This document shows positions 38,705 to 52,500 of a stretch of DNA of 64,000 nt, in pieces. Both the position numbers and the translations under genes were made by a program. Location of the stretch: assembly GCA_002633005.1 (NCBI GenBank), contig NMRA01000023.1, positions 1,467,373-1,531,372 of the forward strand, read 5' to 3'. Positions within the stretch are counted from its first letter, which is position 1. Every line of letters starts with the position of its first letter. This stretch comes from Phoronis australis. Its lineage: Eukaryota; Phoronida; Phoronidae. Below the pieces are notes generated by a model that had not been told where the DNA came from, searched no databases, and saw only the letters and a program-made list of their open reading frames with translations.

Positions 38705-40371
38705 TAAATATGTTATTTTGCGTCCCCCTTTAGGCCACTTTGGGTTTCGACTTGCATTTCGTGGCAAATATTTATCAGTCTTCGAGTTAATCTCGTTAGA
38801 TCGAAAGGAATTTGAACGTTATGCTAACTGCCCGTTGCACAGCAGTCGTTATCATCTGATGTATATAGAAGATTACCTGTTTTAGAAAGTTGAGCTTGGG
38901 TCAGATTGTTGAAATTAGAATTCATTGGGCCTTCAAAAGACGAATAATTGAATATCAAATTCTTTAATCCTAAACGCATACACAAACCGATGAAAATCCT
39001 TCAGATGCTCGTCACTTGTTGAACAAACTTTGATCATGTTGGGAGCTAATATTTAAATAAGACGAACTGTAGAAAATGACGAACTGGAAATGTGTCTAAA
39101 CATTACTCAATATCCAAAACAAATATTGTGATTGACGATCTATTTGCTTCTTTGCGTGTAAAAATAACTCTTGTTTCGAAACACATTCCACCAGGCGCTC
39201 AGGCGATTAATCGGTAATTTATTAAGAAACACCGTCATTGTTCAAAATTGTTTGATATTGTAATACAACCGAGACCTTATTTTGTATTTTTGTTCTACCC
39301 TGTGATCTGGTCATATACTTTATGACCCACAATACATAAGCCACCTCAGTAAGCATTAAAACAAAAGAAACATTCCTCAGTGTCCATGTGTTTACTTACT
39401 AATTTAACATTGTAACACGGTGCTCTAACTTCAGTTGCTTGCAGACAATCTATCATTGTATTCACCACCACTGTTCTTCTCGACAGGTTGAGGAGAATAC
39501 TCTCGACTTTGCTAGAAGTCACACCCTCAGTTATAACATCCCTTGAACTTTCGGGAGTTAAAACTTTGTGGCGACTATGAGGCAAATGGTAATAGTTCTT
39601 ACAAGGGCCCCGTAATTTAATAACCATTTTACACTGAATAATGGACATTAAATTGGTTCTCAAATCCGGGACCCTTGTAAGTGACTATTGCCAGCCAAAC
39701 TGTCCAATCAAGAACCTATACTTCTGCATTTGTCGCTCTACCGACCTCCGTAAAGGCAAAAATTCTCCAATAAAAAACACTGTCTAATTTCGCAGTTCAG
39801 CGTGTATACGGGTATTGAGAAATGGTGGTTGTGGTACTGGGTTCTGTACGGAACTCTTTCTGAAGTGATACAGTTACCGTAAAACGTCAACGAAAATCCA
39901 ACAGCGTTTGCCAACGTCTCCACCCATTTATGCTGAAAGTAAGAAACCGTCGTGATCTCTATGGCTCTGCTATGAGTCAAAAAGGGCCCGGATGTTGCAG
40001 TTACATTTCCTCTCAAGATAATGGCGTCCTTCCAGAATGTTCCCATGACGATTAATGTTGTTCAACATTAGGATGAGCAATGCAAACACTGTCGGTCGTC
40101 AGCCTTCTGTGTACAAAAAATTAGCATCTTGTCATCACGCCCTCGAGTAAATAAATGCTGCCACGTCGCTAAGAAACCAGAGATCCTGTCGCCCGTTCAC
40201 AGCCCACTACACCATCCGGGACAACAACAAATAGCCCGTAGACAGTCCAAAAGACGAATCAATACGCCGACGCGCCAACTCCCTTCTTGGCATCCCTACA
40301 GACACTAAATAAGCAGCCAAGCGAGTGCGCGACTGTTGAAGAAATCGAACCACCGAACAATTTGCATAACG
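38705..40371. other. Upstream region of the lectin gene
   Basis: No coding exon recognised. Two - strand frames (39346-39663 and 39738-40046) are open for about 100 codons but match no family. Regulatory elements of the lectin gene may lie here. Confidence 0.3.
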
Positions 40372-40462
40372 CCTATATTAGGAGCTCACTTTCTCTGTGA
40401 TTAGCACATTTTTTGAATTGAATACTATAGAAGAAGTTGTGTTGAAAGCTGCCTGAACTAAC
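40372..40462 (+). promoter_or_regulatory. Possible core promoter and 5' UTR of the lectin gene
   Basis: A TATA-like CTATATTA lies near 40373-40380, about 85 bp before the ATG, leaving room for a start site near 40405 and a short 5' UTR. This rests on position and motif only; the true start could be farther upstream on a noncoding exon. Confidence 0.25.
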
Positions 40463-40544
40463 ATGGCTCCGTCTTTGCAGATAACAAGCATGAAAGGTCA
40501 GGTGATCTGGTGCTTCCTAGCAAGCCTGCTCTTGGCAGCCAAAG
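40463..40544 (+). CDS. Exon 1 of the discoidin/F-type-lectin gene: signal peptide
   Basis: ATG at 40463, donor AAAG|gtaaga. It encodes 27 residues plus the first base of codon 28 (phase 1). The hydrophobic run WCFLASLLLAA ends just before the splice, so cleavage probably falls near residues 26-28. M10 is a second possible start that would give a shorter, more typical signal peptide. The phase-1 intron after the signal peptide is the usual arrangement for shuffled extracellular modules. Confidence 0.8.
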
Positions 40545-43500
40545 GTAAGACAAAGAAAATCGTAACTGAACAATTTCAAATGCACAACCCCATGCAGTCT
40601 ATGAAGAAAGCAAGTCTAAATGATTTTAAAAGGTTAGAAAACCATCATTTCCCAACATTTGTGCATCGACATCGGGGAGAGTTTTTCACAATCGGGTGAC
40701 AATTTGAGAATTTATTTTTGTAGACATGGTTAGACTTGAGATTCCTTTAAACAATCAGTGAAGTTAAGCTATTCCGCGACTATCAATAACTAACGAGATT
40801 AAGTCTCGTCCACTGCGCTTTCAAATGAAAATACAGCTTTTTCTTCACGGAGGCGCCTTCCGTTCGCACGTCTGTACTGAATATAACAAAAACGAAATTT
40901 TTAAAGCACTCATTTAGGGTATTAAAACGCATTCATTGACCTCGTGTAGACGGGCGAAAACGCGTTGCGTTTTAGTCGTATTGCCGAATGCCAATTGGAA
41001 CGGGAAAGCGGTACAACGATCAATGGGAGCCGTTGACGGGAAAGTTTTTGAAAACGGAACTTTTTCTTTGAATACGCAATCGTGTAGACAGGCCTTGGGC
41101 ATCAGGCGCGCGTAAAAACGTCTACAACGGTGAATAGTTGCACGTAGTTAATATCAATGTTTTTAATTGAACCAAATAGGAATGTTTGCTTAAAAAGTAA
41201 GTATTCCTTGAAGGATTATCAGTTATGTGATAGCTGGCCCTTTATCGCTTGTCGCGTACTTGGAATAGTCACTTCGCTAATGTACAGGGCAGGTCTTATT
41301 TGTCCTTCGCAGGTATTTAAGATAAATCTGCGGTCTATACTGTGATTAGACGCTGTCGTTTTTTGCTGTTTGAATAGAGGGTGTTTTGTAAGTGGACGCC
41401 TATGTACATACCATCCATCGTCATTTTTGTTTGAATATAACAAACGAAAAACATACTTAACGTGCCACTGGCTCTTACTACTTATCAGTTGTTTTCAATG
41501 TCAAAATTCATTGCTTATTTAAAACTGCATGTTATTTTAGCGCAATGGAAATATTTTCTTCTGTAGGGATTTACATACATAATGAGCATTTGAGTTATTG
41601 AAACCGTCTGAGAGCGCCGACTAGTGTCGAACCTATAACTAAAATTATAAAAGTTCTGGAAGAGCACAGACCTTCGCCGACGCATCGCAGTTTTTGTCAT
41701 TATACGTCACAAACCGAAATGTTAATTGGCTTTCATTACACATCATTTTGACGTGTGCGCTGCCGTGTTTTTATGAAAAGTCAAATGCATAAGAAGTGTG
41801 GCGAATTCGGGGTCACGCCCCACTGATTGCGCTGACTTGAATAAGGGGTTTCATAGACCTTAACCACAACAGAAACCAATTTATCCGATATCTTATGTAA
41901 AGTTCGTGGAAATTCGCCGTTTTGTACCTTAGCAAATCACCGTTGCTACCAATTTAATCTCACGCTTAACCGACAGTGGAAATTTTATTGCTGGATTTCC
42001 TCACAAGTTGGGTTTTCGCTGAAACCTTTCTTTTATCTTTTTCGTCTATCATTTTTATGATAGGAAACTTAACTTGTGGCAAATAGCCAGTTAACTTCTT
42101 AGTAAACATTGCGTAAGAATTCAATAGACTTATGTACTGATCGAGGGGTTAGTTCAATATTATCTTTATAGCGTGTAAAGTAGCTGCTACTGAAAGAATA
42201 GTTCTCTCCTGTGAATGGCAAATTGATTGCTTACCTTTAATTAAACTGATCCGATAGACGATAGTGCACCGCTTTGTAAGCATAAAATTGGAATGTCCAA
42301 CAGTTCAGTAGGAGAGCTTATACATTTATCTGTAACCGACATTGAAGCTCAAGAACTCGTCTGATCCACGACGTCAGTTTCCTTATATTACTTAAGCAAG
42401 TGCAATGTTTTTGATGATGATTACAGGGTTTAGCCAAAATTAAAACGCTATAAATTCTGGCAATTATACCAAACGTGAATAAAGTAATGAAAATGCACAA
42501 AAGAAGAACACAATATCCATTTACTTCCATGGTAGGTTTGCAACCAAGGATACAGTAACAAATCAAATCAACGAATATCAACACCAAAGAGCAGGAGCAA
42601 CCAATATTTCTCAGTGCATTCGAGCATCAAACTTCTCTTCATCAAACACAGACAGTCCGAGTATACAAAATGGCTAGCGTTGCGGTCCGTCATCAACTAG
42701 GGTCAGTACCACGGGGTATCCGTAATCACAAAGGATTTTAAAGTGTAATAAATCAGCAGCTATGGACCGATAACAGTCTGACAGTATCACAAGTGGGGCT
42801 CTCACCTGTGTCATACAATACCTGTTGATTAGTGACAGTCTGTGATGTTTCTTGCGATTTTGATTACGATTTCCTTAGTCTAAGGATTTGTCAGGTTATG
42901 GAAAGGCGAGAGGAGGAAGTGACAGAAACCTTGATAATAAAAAACAAGAGTTTCCACGTGTTTTTATTGCTTGACTCCCATGCGTGACAAGTGTCACAAG
43001 TTCACGACCTAAAATAGCGCGATTAGATAAAACCCACGACATAAGTTCATTGTTACAAAGCTTAGGGTGAAATATTGTCGACTTATGTGCTCTCATTCCG
43101 CGCAGTTTTCGTCGATATTGTATCATACTCTTATTACGAGACCTTTTGCACAAGTACACGAAGACGTCGTACGGAAATTGACGAGAATTGCACCGACTGA
43201 GCGTTGTCGCGAGTGCCATGGACTAAAGATATTTTGACATCGATGAACAAAGAGTGGAGATTGCAAATGATATCAAAACGGTGTTTGTAACTCGTAAGAG
43301 TTGAAAATGAAAACTGTAGATGAGTTATCTCATAGTGATGTCCATTGATGGAAGATGGCAGATATTGTTGGCGGTAGACAATTTGCTGTCGTTCTACTGG
43401 TCTCAAACACTACTCCCTGCTGTTCAAATTAAACACGAGTTCTGAGAGAACCGACAGTCCGTTATTGGTTGCAACAAGACTCATCTTCCGGCCCATGAAT

Positions 43501-46500
43501 CTATACGTGGGCTACGCCAGCTCATTGAGTGTGTACCTCGTCAAGCTGTTACGAGCTATTAGTTATTCCTAAGTGCTGGGGTCTTTTTCATGAAAAGTGA
43601 CTTAAGATCTAAGTCAGGTCTTACTCTCATCACGACTGTTTGTGAAAACTAAGTACATGTAAATCTCACTTGAGCAAATATGCAAAGTGTCTGAGAATAA
43701 GGCATAACTGCTAGTCAGTATAAAAATTGTTTCTAGAAATTATTTCTAGACTGTGATGCACTCATAATTACTTGATTAAAACTTTATTCCGCAACTGTGA
43801 CTAAAGTGTGAGCGTAAGGCTAAGTTAATCTTACGTCTGGAGTCACTTTTCATCAGTGAAACAGATCGTAGAAATCAATTCTTTCCAGAGTAAAAACAAA
43901 TTGAAACTAACGTTGCAGCTGTAAATGGTAAAAGTGACGATTACGATTCGTCTCCAATCTTTGACACGAATACAGGAGTCGATAAGTTTTAGATATGATC
44001 ACCAAATTTCTACCCGTGGGCACGGGGTGTAACATTCATTTAATATTGTGTATACCCCGAAGGCATGCATAGCCCAAAGGCATTCTTTAAGTGTGGCGAG
44101 GACAAACACTATTTTCACACCTGGCTTCACCTTTACAAGAAAAAGTTTTTGAAGTTAACGACGCCCGGCTTCTTTAGGACGACCAGTGGGAACATAGTGT
44201 GAGCTGGACGTGTTTAGATGCTTGGTAACAATGGCAGCTTTATAAAGACTTTGTCTTAACGCCCACCCATGCGTCGTGGATCGTGTCCGTAAGATACATC
44301 CACAGTTTGAACACTATAAGAACGTCATTCACAATGAGAGATGAGCACATTGTTTACAAAAACGCCTAACAAAAATCACCCAAGCAGTCAATGTTCGTTA
44401 CCAAACCGAACGCCTGATAAAGCTTCGTTTGTGTTCCACTTTTTGGCATTTGAAGTTCACCCTGTATCACTCACATAATATCACTCACATGTTTTTTTTT
44501 AATGACACGATTCTATTTCCGTAACCATTAGCGACTGAATAAAACGCTTCGGACTTTACTGGGGTTGGGCCATCTTAAGATTGCGTATTACTTTGACTTG
44601 ATTTGGAAAAGTAGATCCTAACATAGTAAGGAATATTATCAGGCAGATGTTATGAGAGTAAAATGCTTGATTCGATTTCCGTTTTTAGCCAGCTACGCAG
44701 GGTGGAATACTGCTTTTATAAACGCTATAACCAATCGTTTTAATATGCGACGGCCACTCAAAGTGGTTAATTGTCGTATTAAATTATACCAACTTAAGAC
44801 TTACATGTATTATTATTACTACCTAGAGTGAAAAGAAAACAGAACGCGTGCGTGATAGGTTACTGCAAATGTATTGACGAAAAATAACCATCGGGTAAGC
44901 GTACGGGAACGTGATTTGTTTAGCAAAGCACATTTCAGAGTTACGAAAGGAAAATATTGTGAGCAGAGGGTTATTCAATTCACTGAAGACTATGACAGGG
45001 CAGAAAGCAGTTCGCCATGCTAAAGAACAAACACAGCCTACGACAGGTGTCTCACCTGATCCGCTTGGGTGTTGTGACACCAAACACGGAAAATTTTAAT
45101 ACTTTAAAATATGCAAACTTTAGCTATTCTGTATTATGTCTGTAGTCAAATTCTTTCAATAGGGACTTACACAGTTTCCATTGTGAAATTGAGCCGCTCA
45201 TGGCCCCTGGGAATCAAGCATCAACCGGTGTGTTCCATTCTCTCAAATGGAATTTTAGATGCCAATATATCATTATTAGACTCAGCAGTTTATTTCGCCT
45301 AAATGAACAATCATAATAATCAAATGCATTGCCAATTTAGTGTTTGCTTTCGTGTCATAAACAAAATTTATGTTTGATAACTGAAGGCAAGCACAGTTAT
45401 GAAGGAAAAGACGGTTATTTGACACTCAACCGTTCATGGTTATGTTTCATCTTGTTTTGGAGGTTTTGCAACTTAAAATTGCTTCTAGGTTTAAGTTCTT
45501 CATTTAAGATGACGTAAAAGTTCAGCACCTTTGGAAAATGGAAAGTGACAGGAATTGTGAGCCAACGTATTAAAATTTTAAGTCTCTTTATAATTTCAAG
45601 ATTTTGACCTGTTGCAAAGCCAACAAGTTATCGTAAGTCTTGAAGAGGTTCATAGTTTTTATTTGTACATGATCACTAATCGCTGATAAGCACCGTGTTC
45701 ATCCGTGTTGAAGTGTTTACTGATTCACTGGTCACATAACACGGAGAAGACACTACGAAGGGTCGATGCCCGTCCCGTGTTCATCACTGCAGTCACAAAC
45801 GCAGACGGTAATATAAACCTTCCAACATTTTAAACAAATTTCTTAAAAAAAAAAAAACATAAAGGCAAACGACCATTTTTTTATTCACATTCTCTAATAG
45901 AAGACTATACTCATATATACAAGTAAAGCTGCAGGGTCCCCTTTACGGATAAGCGCATTACGACATCACAATACGTTGTCAATTGCTGTGCACACAAGTT
46001 ACGAAACTCGATGTTGTTTTAAAGTGTTTCAATGTTTACCGTGAAAACTGAAGTTCCCCTTTAATATGTTTACGTTTGAAACATTTCTTAATAACATTTG
46101 TCACGTCAAACAATACGCTTTCCCCAATCTAAGTGTCAACGGGTGCGAATTAGCCACGCATTCAATGTTGAGTGTGTTGTTTTATTTTGACCAAACTCTT
46201 CATTGGTACTGTACAACACATCTACAGATTTTGTATGGGGGTTGGCTTCAGATACAAATGCATCCAAAAACACAGGAAATAATGAGTAACCTGTGAACAC
46301 AAACATGGAGATATCGTGTTGGAGCATCACAATTCTGTCTTTGTGTCAACTGTTACACCCTCAAAATGACGGCCTTTAATTTCATAAAGTTCGCGTGCAC
46401 CCAAGTGCCGACTTGTAGTTAATGAACGGCTGCATGGTTTGGTACAACGACTCTTTTCAGGTTACCAGGAATATTCAACAAATCTTGCAGACAACCTCAG

Positions 46501-49500
46501 GTATATAAGTGGCCAATTACACTCAGGGATACATACAGATCCATACACCACTACCCTACTTCTAGTGTCCTATCTTTATTTTTTCGGTGTAACAGTCGTG
46601 GATCTACACAAGTTATGAGTGAGAGACACATTAGTTAAACTATTTACTTATTTCCACCACATTTAAAAATTCCAAAAGCAAGTAAAAGAATCGGAAGCCT
46701 GGTAAACGATCAATCATCAACAAGCAGACGTCAACTGGTTGACAGTTTGAAGATACGATCTTTTCAGTAAACAACATGATATGCCACAAAACACTAAACA
46801 CGAACTCCGGCACATTCAGGGGTTCTACATTTTGGCAACCAGTTTCCACGTGCTGTAATTAGTCAACACTTCTGGCCTTGTGGCATGGATCATGATGAAA
46901 CACCAGGCAGATACTGAGAGCAAAACCTTGCTCAGTTTAATAAAGGGGGTCCAATTTTAACTCGGGCCTGTGGTTTAACTCCCTCGACTAAGTTCAAAAT
47001 GAGTGCCAAGGTAGAATAGAAAACATTTTGTTTATGATAATAACCAACTGTGCAACTTCTCCCCTGAACGTTTAGAAAGTAAAGTCAACGGATTTACAGC
47101 GTCATTAATTCAGCTATAATTTGTAAGAAAAATGTTAATGTTAATGTTATGTTAATATTATGGTCACATGTTAATATTATGATCATTAGTATCCATAGGA
47201 TTGTCCTCATTATTGTTTCCCAATTACTCGTTTGCGTAGGTTGTGATCAGAACGGTCCGCTGGGGATGATCACGGGGGAGATCCAGGACGGACAGATCAC
47301 AGCGTCGTCGTCCTACCCGCAGGAGTGGGACAAGGGATGCCACGAGAAGTTTGCCCGCATCTACCAGCCCAACGGGAAGGGATGGTGTGCCAAATACAAG
47401 TCGTCCTCTGAATGGCTCCAGGTGGACCTCGGCGTCGCCGCCAAGGTAAGAACGCTAAACCGGAAGCAACTATGCTGCGTCTTAATGAAAACGGCGGCGC
47501 CAAAACGACTGAGAATAAAACAATAGTGAAATTGCTGTCTCTACACAGTCGCAAACTTTCATTACGAATTGACAATTTGTAACTCACTAACTAGAATTTA
47601 ACTTAATTTGTGGTATAAAACTAAATACCTACACGCGCTTTTCTGCAAACTTCTACAGAGTAAAGTTTACCACTTTTATGTGACTTAAAAGTCAGCAACG
47701 AACACAGTTCCTTGACTGGCAAGCAGTGAAAACAGGGATGACTTTTTCGAGTAAAACTAATGCGATTCCTTGGTTTGCTTAATAGCGATATCTCGAGAGG
47801 TCTTGAATGATCTTGCGTTTTTGTGAGTGTAACTGTATCTATGGAACGGGCACTTCAGTACTACGCCTCACTGCGTTGCAGCCAGGTTTTGCTACTAAAT
47901 TGTCTCCCTCGTGTCACTCTTGGCCTCACAACTTGTCACAATCCTCTGCGGAACGTAGCGAAGTTGGCTTACCAGAAAATATCATTTACACGCTTACCTG
48001 GTGATTTAATTCATCAAGTTAATTACACGACGAATAGAAAGGAAGTTTGACAACAATGACGTATGATTGAACTTTTAACGGCGAGTTAATGAGGAATGTC
48101 GTTAACTACGTAAACACCTTTAGGAGATGATCTGGCATTTTCGTTGTTACCTAATAGAGGCTATTGGAAACATTCACCACAGGTTCTAACTTCCAATGAG
48201 GGCTCTTGTAATTTGAAAATTTGATAAGATGACAGTAGTGGCAAAATCGTGCCCGATTTACGAAATACAAAAAGACAATTACGAAACTGTAAATGAACAC
48301 CTAAGAGGCAAAAGATTGACTGAGAACAGATTTCTGGATTTCTGAAAGAAGCTTAATCTTTACCACCCACAGTGACATCTGTTGTAAATGAAAACGAGCG
48401 GAATGCATGACGGAGAATGGAGTTGCTTATGTAATGCAAAGACTGCTACGAAATAATTCAAAATGTCGTTCAATGACGTTGTTGTTGACTGGTGCACAAA
48501 CTGATAATAAGCATTCAATGAGCGTGCATTTTTTGTGAAAATGAGTCCGGAAATTTTACATTCTCCCTGAGACAACGCCTAATGGCCCATCTTCTGTGTA
48601 ATATGATGCGAGTGTCATCATGGCGTTAAATCGCGACTGGTATGCAGTGGAGTAGTCAAACGATTCATAAAAAATGTTCAACCTCCTAAAATGTCAGAGA
48701 ATGAAAGAAAGTGTCTTTTGTCCCTGTAAACTTTGCCATCTTAATGCTGAACTCAACAAAAACATGGGTCCAGCGAAAGACACTTTTGGATTCACAGAAC
48801 ACGTTGTACATGCAAAATGTTCCCTATTAGAGAACTATGTCAACCTATAGGTGTGAAAGAACATCACTACACCTGGGCAACAGTCAAATACAGTTTAATC
48901 ACCATCAATACAACACCTCTATACTAAACGTTGTACAGAGCGAATAGACAGTCATGTCAACAACCTTTTTAAATCGTGGAAAATGAACAATGAATCACTT
49001 TAACGAGTCACCTTGACAGGCGGCAATTTACAATGAGATGACTTCTGCTGCACTCTGTCCCTGGGAATTCATTTGAATTTGATCGCAGTTTACAATCAAA
49101 CAGTTATTTAATTGAAAAGCGGATTTCAGTAGATGTTCCGCCATTATATGCACGTGGTTAAGTACGTTAGCTCAGACAGTTCCGATAGCAACGGTGAAAC
49201 CGCGATTGGGCATAGCTGCCGGTAGCTTGAAATCAGACTGACCTTGGTATAAGTAACTAATCCATTGTTCCCTAAATGCTCGGCATTTTCTCCATTAAAT
49301 TTCATTGCTTCAGTTACGGATTATATTAAAGCCAGCTCACATATCTTGACTCTAGTGGTAGACACGGCGGAAGATCACAGGAGCGCGCCACAGCGGGAAA
49401 ATATCGTGGCACCAAAGAGATTACGTCGAAATGCTTTGTGCACTAACGTATTAAAATTGAAAAGGAAACAACGTACGGAATTAAATCCTCGCAGGCTGTA

Positions 49501-52500
49501 TTCGCCCATAAAGCTAAATGATTGCAGATGAAAAATAATGAACAAAATCTGATTGTACAGTTCACACCTATGCCGGAGATATCGATGAGAATTTCAAATT
49601 GCATCTGTTTGAAGTGAGGAACGACATTGCTGTTAATCTTTACTGGGACTAGATTTGTGAACGTTGGACGTTGAAGAGCAAATGTGTACCGAATAATTCC
49701 ATTGAATTGGCTTCATAATTGCCCTTGTCCGCTCATGATAGCCACTGGTTTGTCATGAAGCAGCACAATTTTGAATAATACGGAAATGCCGGAGAAATCT
49801 TTTTTCTACCACGACACGAGTAGGCCCGATTTACGTGCTATATAATTTTGTTGAGGTAGTGATTAAAAAGCAATCCCGTTAAGTCTACCATAGATGCAAA
49901 TAACTTTTAATGCAAATGGCAATGCCCAAGTGATGTAGTCGTAGCAAAAATAGAAGGAGGAACGGAATACAAAGAAGAACCAAAGATGTCGACAGCCCCA
50001 TACTTAGTACAGTTACAAGATACGCAATATTTGTAGAAATGAAACATACCGTGAAATTTACTCAACAATATACCAGAAAAGGAATTTTACTGAGACAGTG
50101 TGGGCACATCGTCCCGCACCTACCCCTGAATCACTCCTACCCGGCACACAGTAGTTCTCTTACACGTCTGTGATGCTACGTTTCAGGTGACTGGAGTTAT
50201 GACCCAGGGTCGTGGTGACGGCGTCGAATGGGTTACTTCGTTTAAGGTATCCTACAGCGTCGACGGTGTCACGTGGAAATATGTCGAGGACCAGTACGGC
50301 AACCAAAGGGTAAAACTTGATGCCTCTTATGTGAGCAAGTTGAACTCTTGGAAACAACAAATTGATTAAGAAAAACACAGCTGACAGAAAATTCTTACAC
50401 CATACAAATGTGTTTGTAGTTTATTTCTTGTTTTTTCGGGGACACGATTACGAGCTATTGAGCAAACAAGACCTGAAACCTTGACGAAAAGAAATGTAAT
50501 TCATAACGTTCCAATCATTTAGAGATCATGCACTCATTCTAATCTCCCGTTTCAGTTGTTTGAAGGAAACACAGACTCGTACTCAGTAAAACACTCATAT
50601 CTGGACTCGCCCGTAAAAGCGCGCTACGTCAAGTTCCATACGGTTCACTGGAACAGGCACCCTAGTATGAGAGTAGAGGTGATTGGATGTCAGAGTAAGT
50701 GAATTCTACATTGAAATATTCCCAACTCACTACGCAATCAATGGAGTCCCTTTTTATAGCTAGGATTGCTTCATTTTCAAGAGCTTAGTTTATCAGAGCT
50801 AGGGGACACTAAGAGTAAAGATACACTAAAATTCAATTATAAGTAAATGTGTTCCATGCAGTTCCCTCTATCATTGAACACCGATACATGTTCAACAAGA
50901 AAAACAATATAAAACGACGGATTTGCTCCGCAGGACAAACCACCAAAAATTTAGATATTAAATTTTCGCCTTCGTTCTGTAGGATGTAAGCAGCTTCTGG
51001 CCCTGCCTCCGTACGGCAAATTGACAGCGTCATCGTCACACCCTTTCAGGAAGCACAGTTCGTGTCAACCAGCGGATGGTCATATCCTTAGCAACAAGGC
51101 GTGGTGCTCTAGGCGGAAGGATGGTAAGTACTTTAAATTTTCATGTACTGAATAGCTGGCCAGAATGAGAGCTGATATGTTACTCAATGTTTGTGCATAA
51201 GGCATGAGGCTGAGCAATGTTCTTCACCTCCGATCATTTTGAAGGTTTTTTCAGTTTATGTATTATTTAAGGTTCTCTGTTCAGATAGCACTGTGGGTAA
51301 TGGCTACACAGAAGTAAAGCAGTAGCTTGACAAGTTTCAGTTTTCTTAATTTTTTCCTGGCAATTGTCTCCGATTGCCAATATTAACATACGGGGCAAAG
51401 GCGCATGTAGTGAATATGCACGGATAAGTCGCGCCTAGCATGCATTGAAATGGGCCAAATGAACTTGGCATGAGTACTAAATTACTGGCACTTCATCTAA
51501 TGATCCAATTTTCAATCTTCCTTCTAGCCTACACTGGTAAGACAACATTTGCACGTCTTATTTCTCTTCTTTACTTCAATTTACACCTTCTTTTTTATAA
51601 TCTCTAGTTTTACTCCCACTCTTTCCTAAATACATATCTACTTATTATCTTTGTCTCATGAGCCGTATTCTTCGGACCCCTGTATGACAGAGGGAGACCT
51701 AGAGCGAGACAAATACCTTGAATGTGCACCGAGTTCATTCACCGACAATTTAAGTCCCAAATTCGTTTCCAGATGGTCAGTGGTTACAATATGACATCGG
51801 TCCGCCTACGACCATCACAGGCTTGGTGACCAAGGGCCGCGGCGACACCGGAAGAAAACACTGGGTAAAACAGTTCCGATTGTCGTACAGCAACGACAGT
51901 AGAATCTGGTACTACTACAAAGAGGAAGGCAGCATTACACAACCTAAGGTATGTTGGATCTTTGCTCCCATCGTAAAAAGCATAACTGCTAGTCGGTGTG
52001 CAGGACGTGGCTTAGCTCTCTTGAAAACTTAACGTGAATCCATAGCGTGTGAAAAGCCTATCCTTAAGTATCAGCTGCAGCTTACTGTCCAACTCTCCAC
52101 CACCAACCAGTGCTTATTTTGTGTCTCGAATTCCCATAGTTCAAGTTCTTCGATAACCCCTTCTTCAACTCAACAGTTACCATACAGAGTCTGTTTCGTC
52201 CTTAGACCCCCGTGTTTTTCAAGCACGGCGCCAACAGTAGCCAAGCGCCGCTTCCCGATACCTATTCTCCCGACGGATTGGTAAGACACATCCACGACCA
52301 CGCAATTTGTTGTCGACAAACTAATTCCAGCACACGCATTCTCCCCACGTTGAACCTCACTAACGACACAGACACACCCTGGAACTAACACAAATATTTA
52401 AAGCTGAATTTCGCACTGCTTAGCTGCTTAAAATGAAAATTGAATTTGACTTTTACTTGTATAAAATGGGTCTCGCAATATTCCTGTCCGTGATAGGTTT

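Larger units (their letters stand above)
40545..47239 (+). other. Intron 1 of the lectin gene (6.7 kb)
   Basis: Phase-1 intron. It contains the dispersed repeat copy at 44670, an inverted-repeat element at 43588-43858 and poly-A/poly-T runs at 45845 and 44490. No further exon recognised. Confidence 0.75.

Noticed and set aside
42318-42587. Hydrophobic 89-codon frame in intron 1, - strand
   Set aside because: Membrane-like only because of T-rich DNA; no family match and no splice or promoter support.
47297-47587. 96-codon frame antisense to lectin exon 2
   Set aside because: Shadow of the GC-rich coding exon on the other strand.
51044-51060. Acceptor ctttcag near 51055 as start of exon 5
   Set aside because: Gives the wrong phase with exon 4 and removes the conserved LTASSS strand; the acceptor at 50982 fits both.
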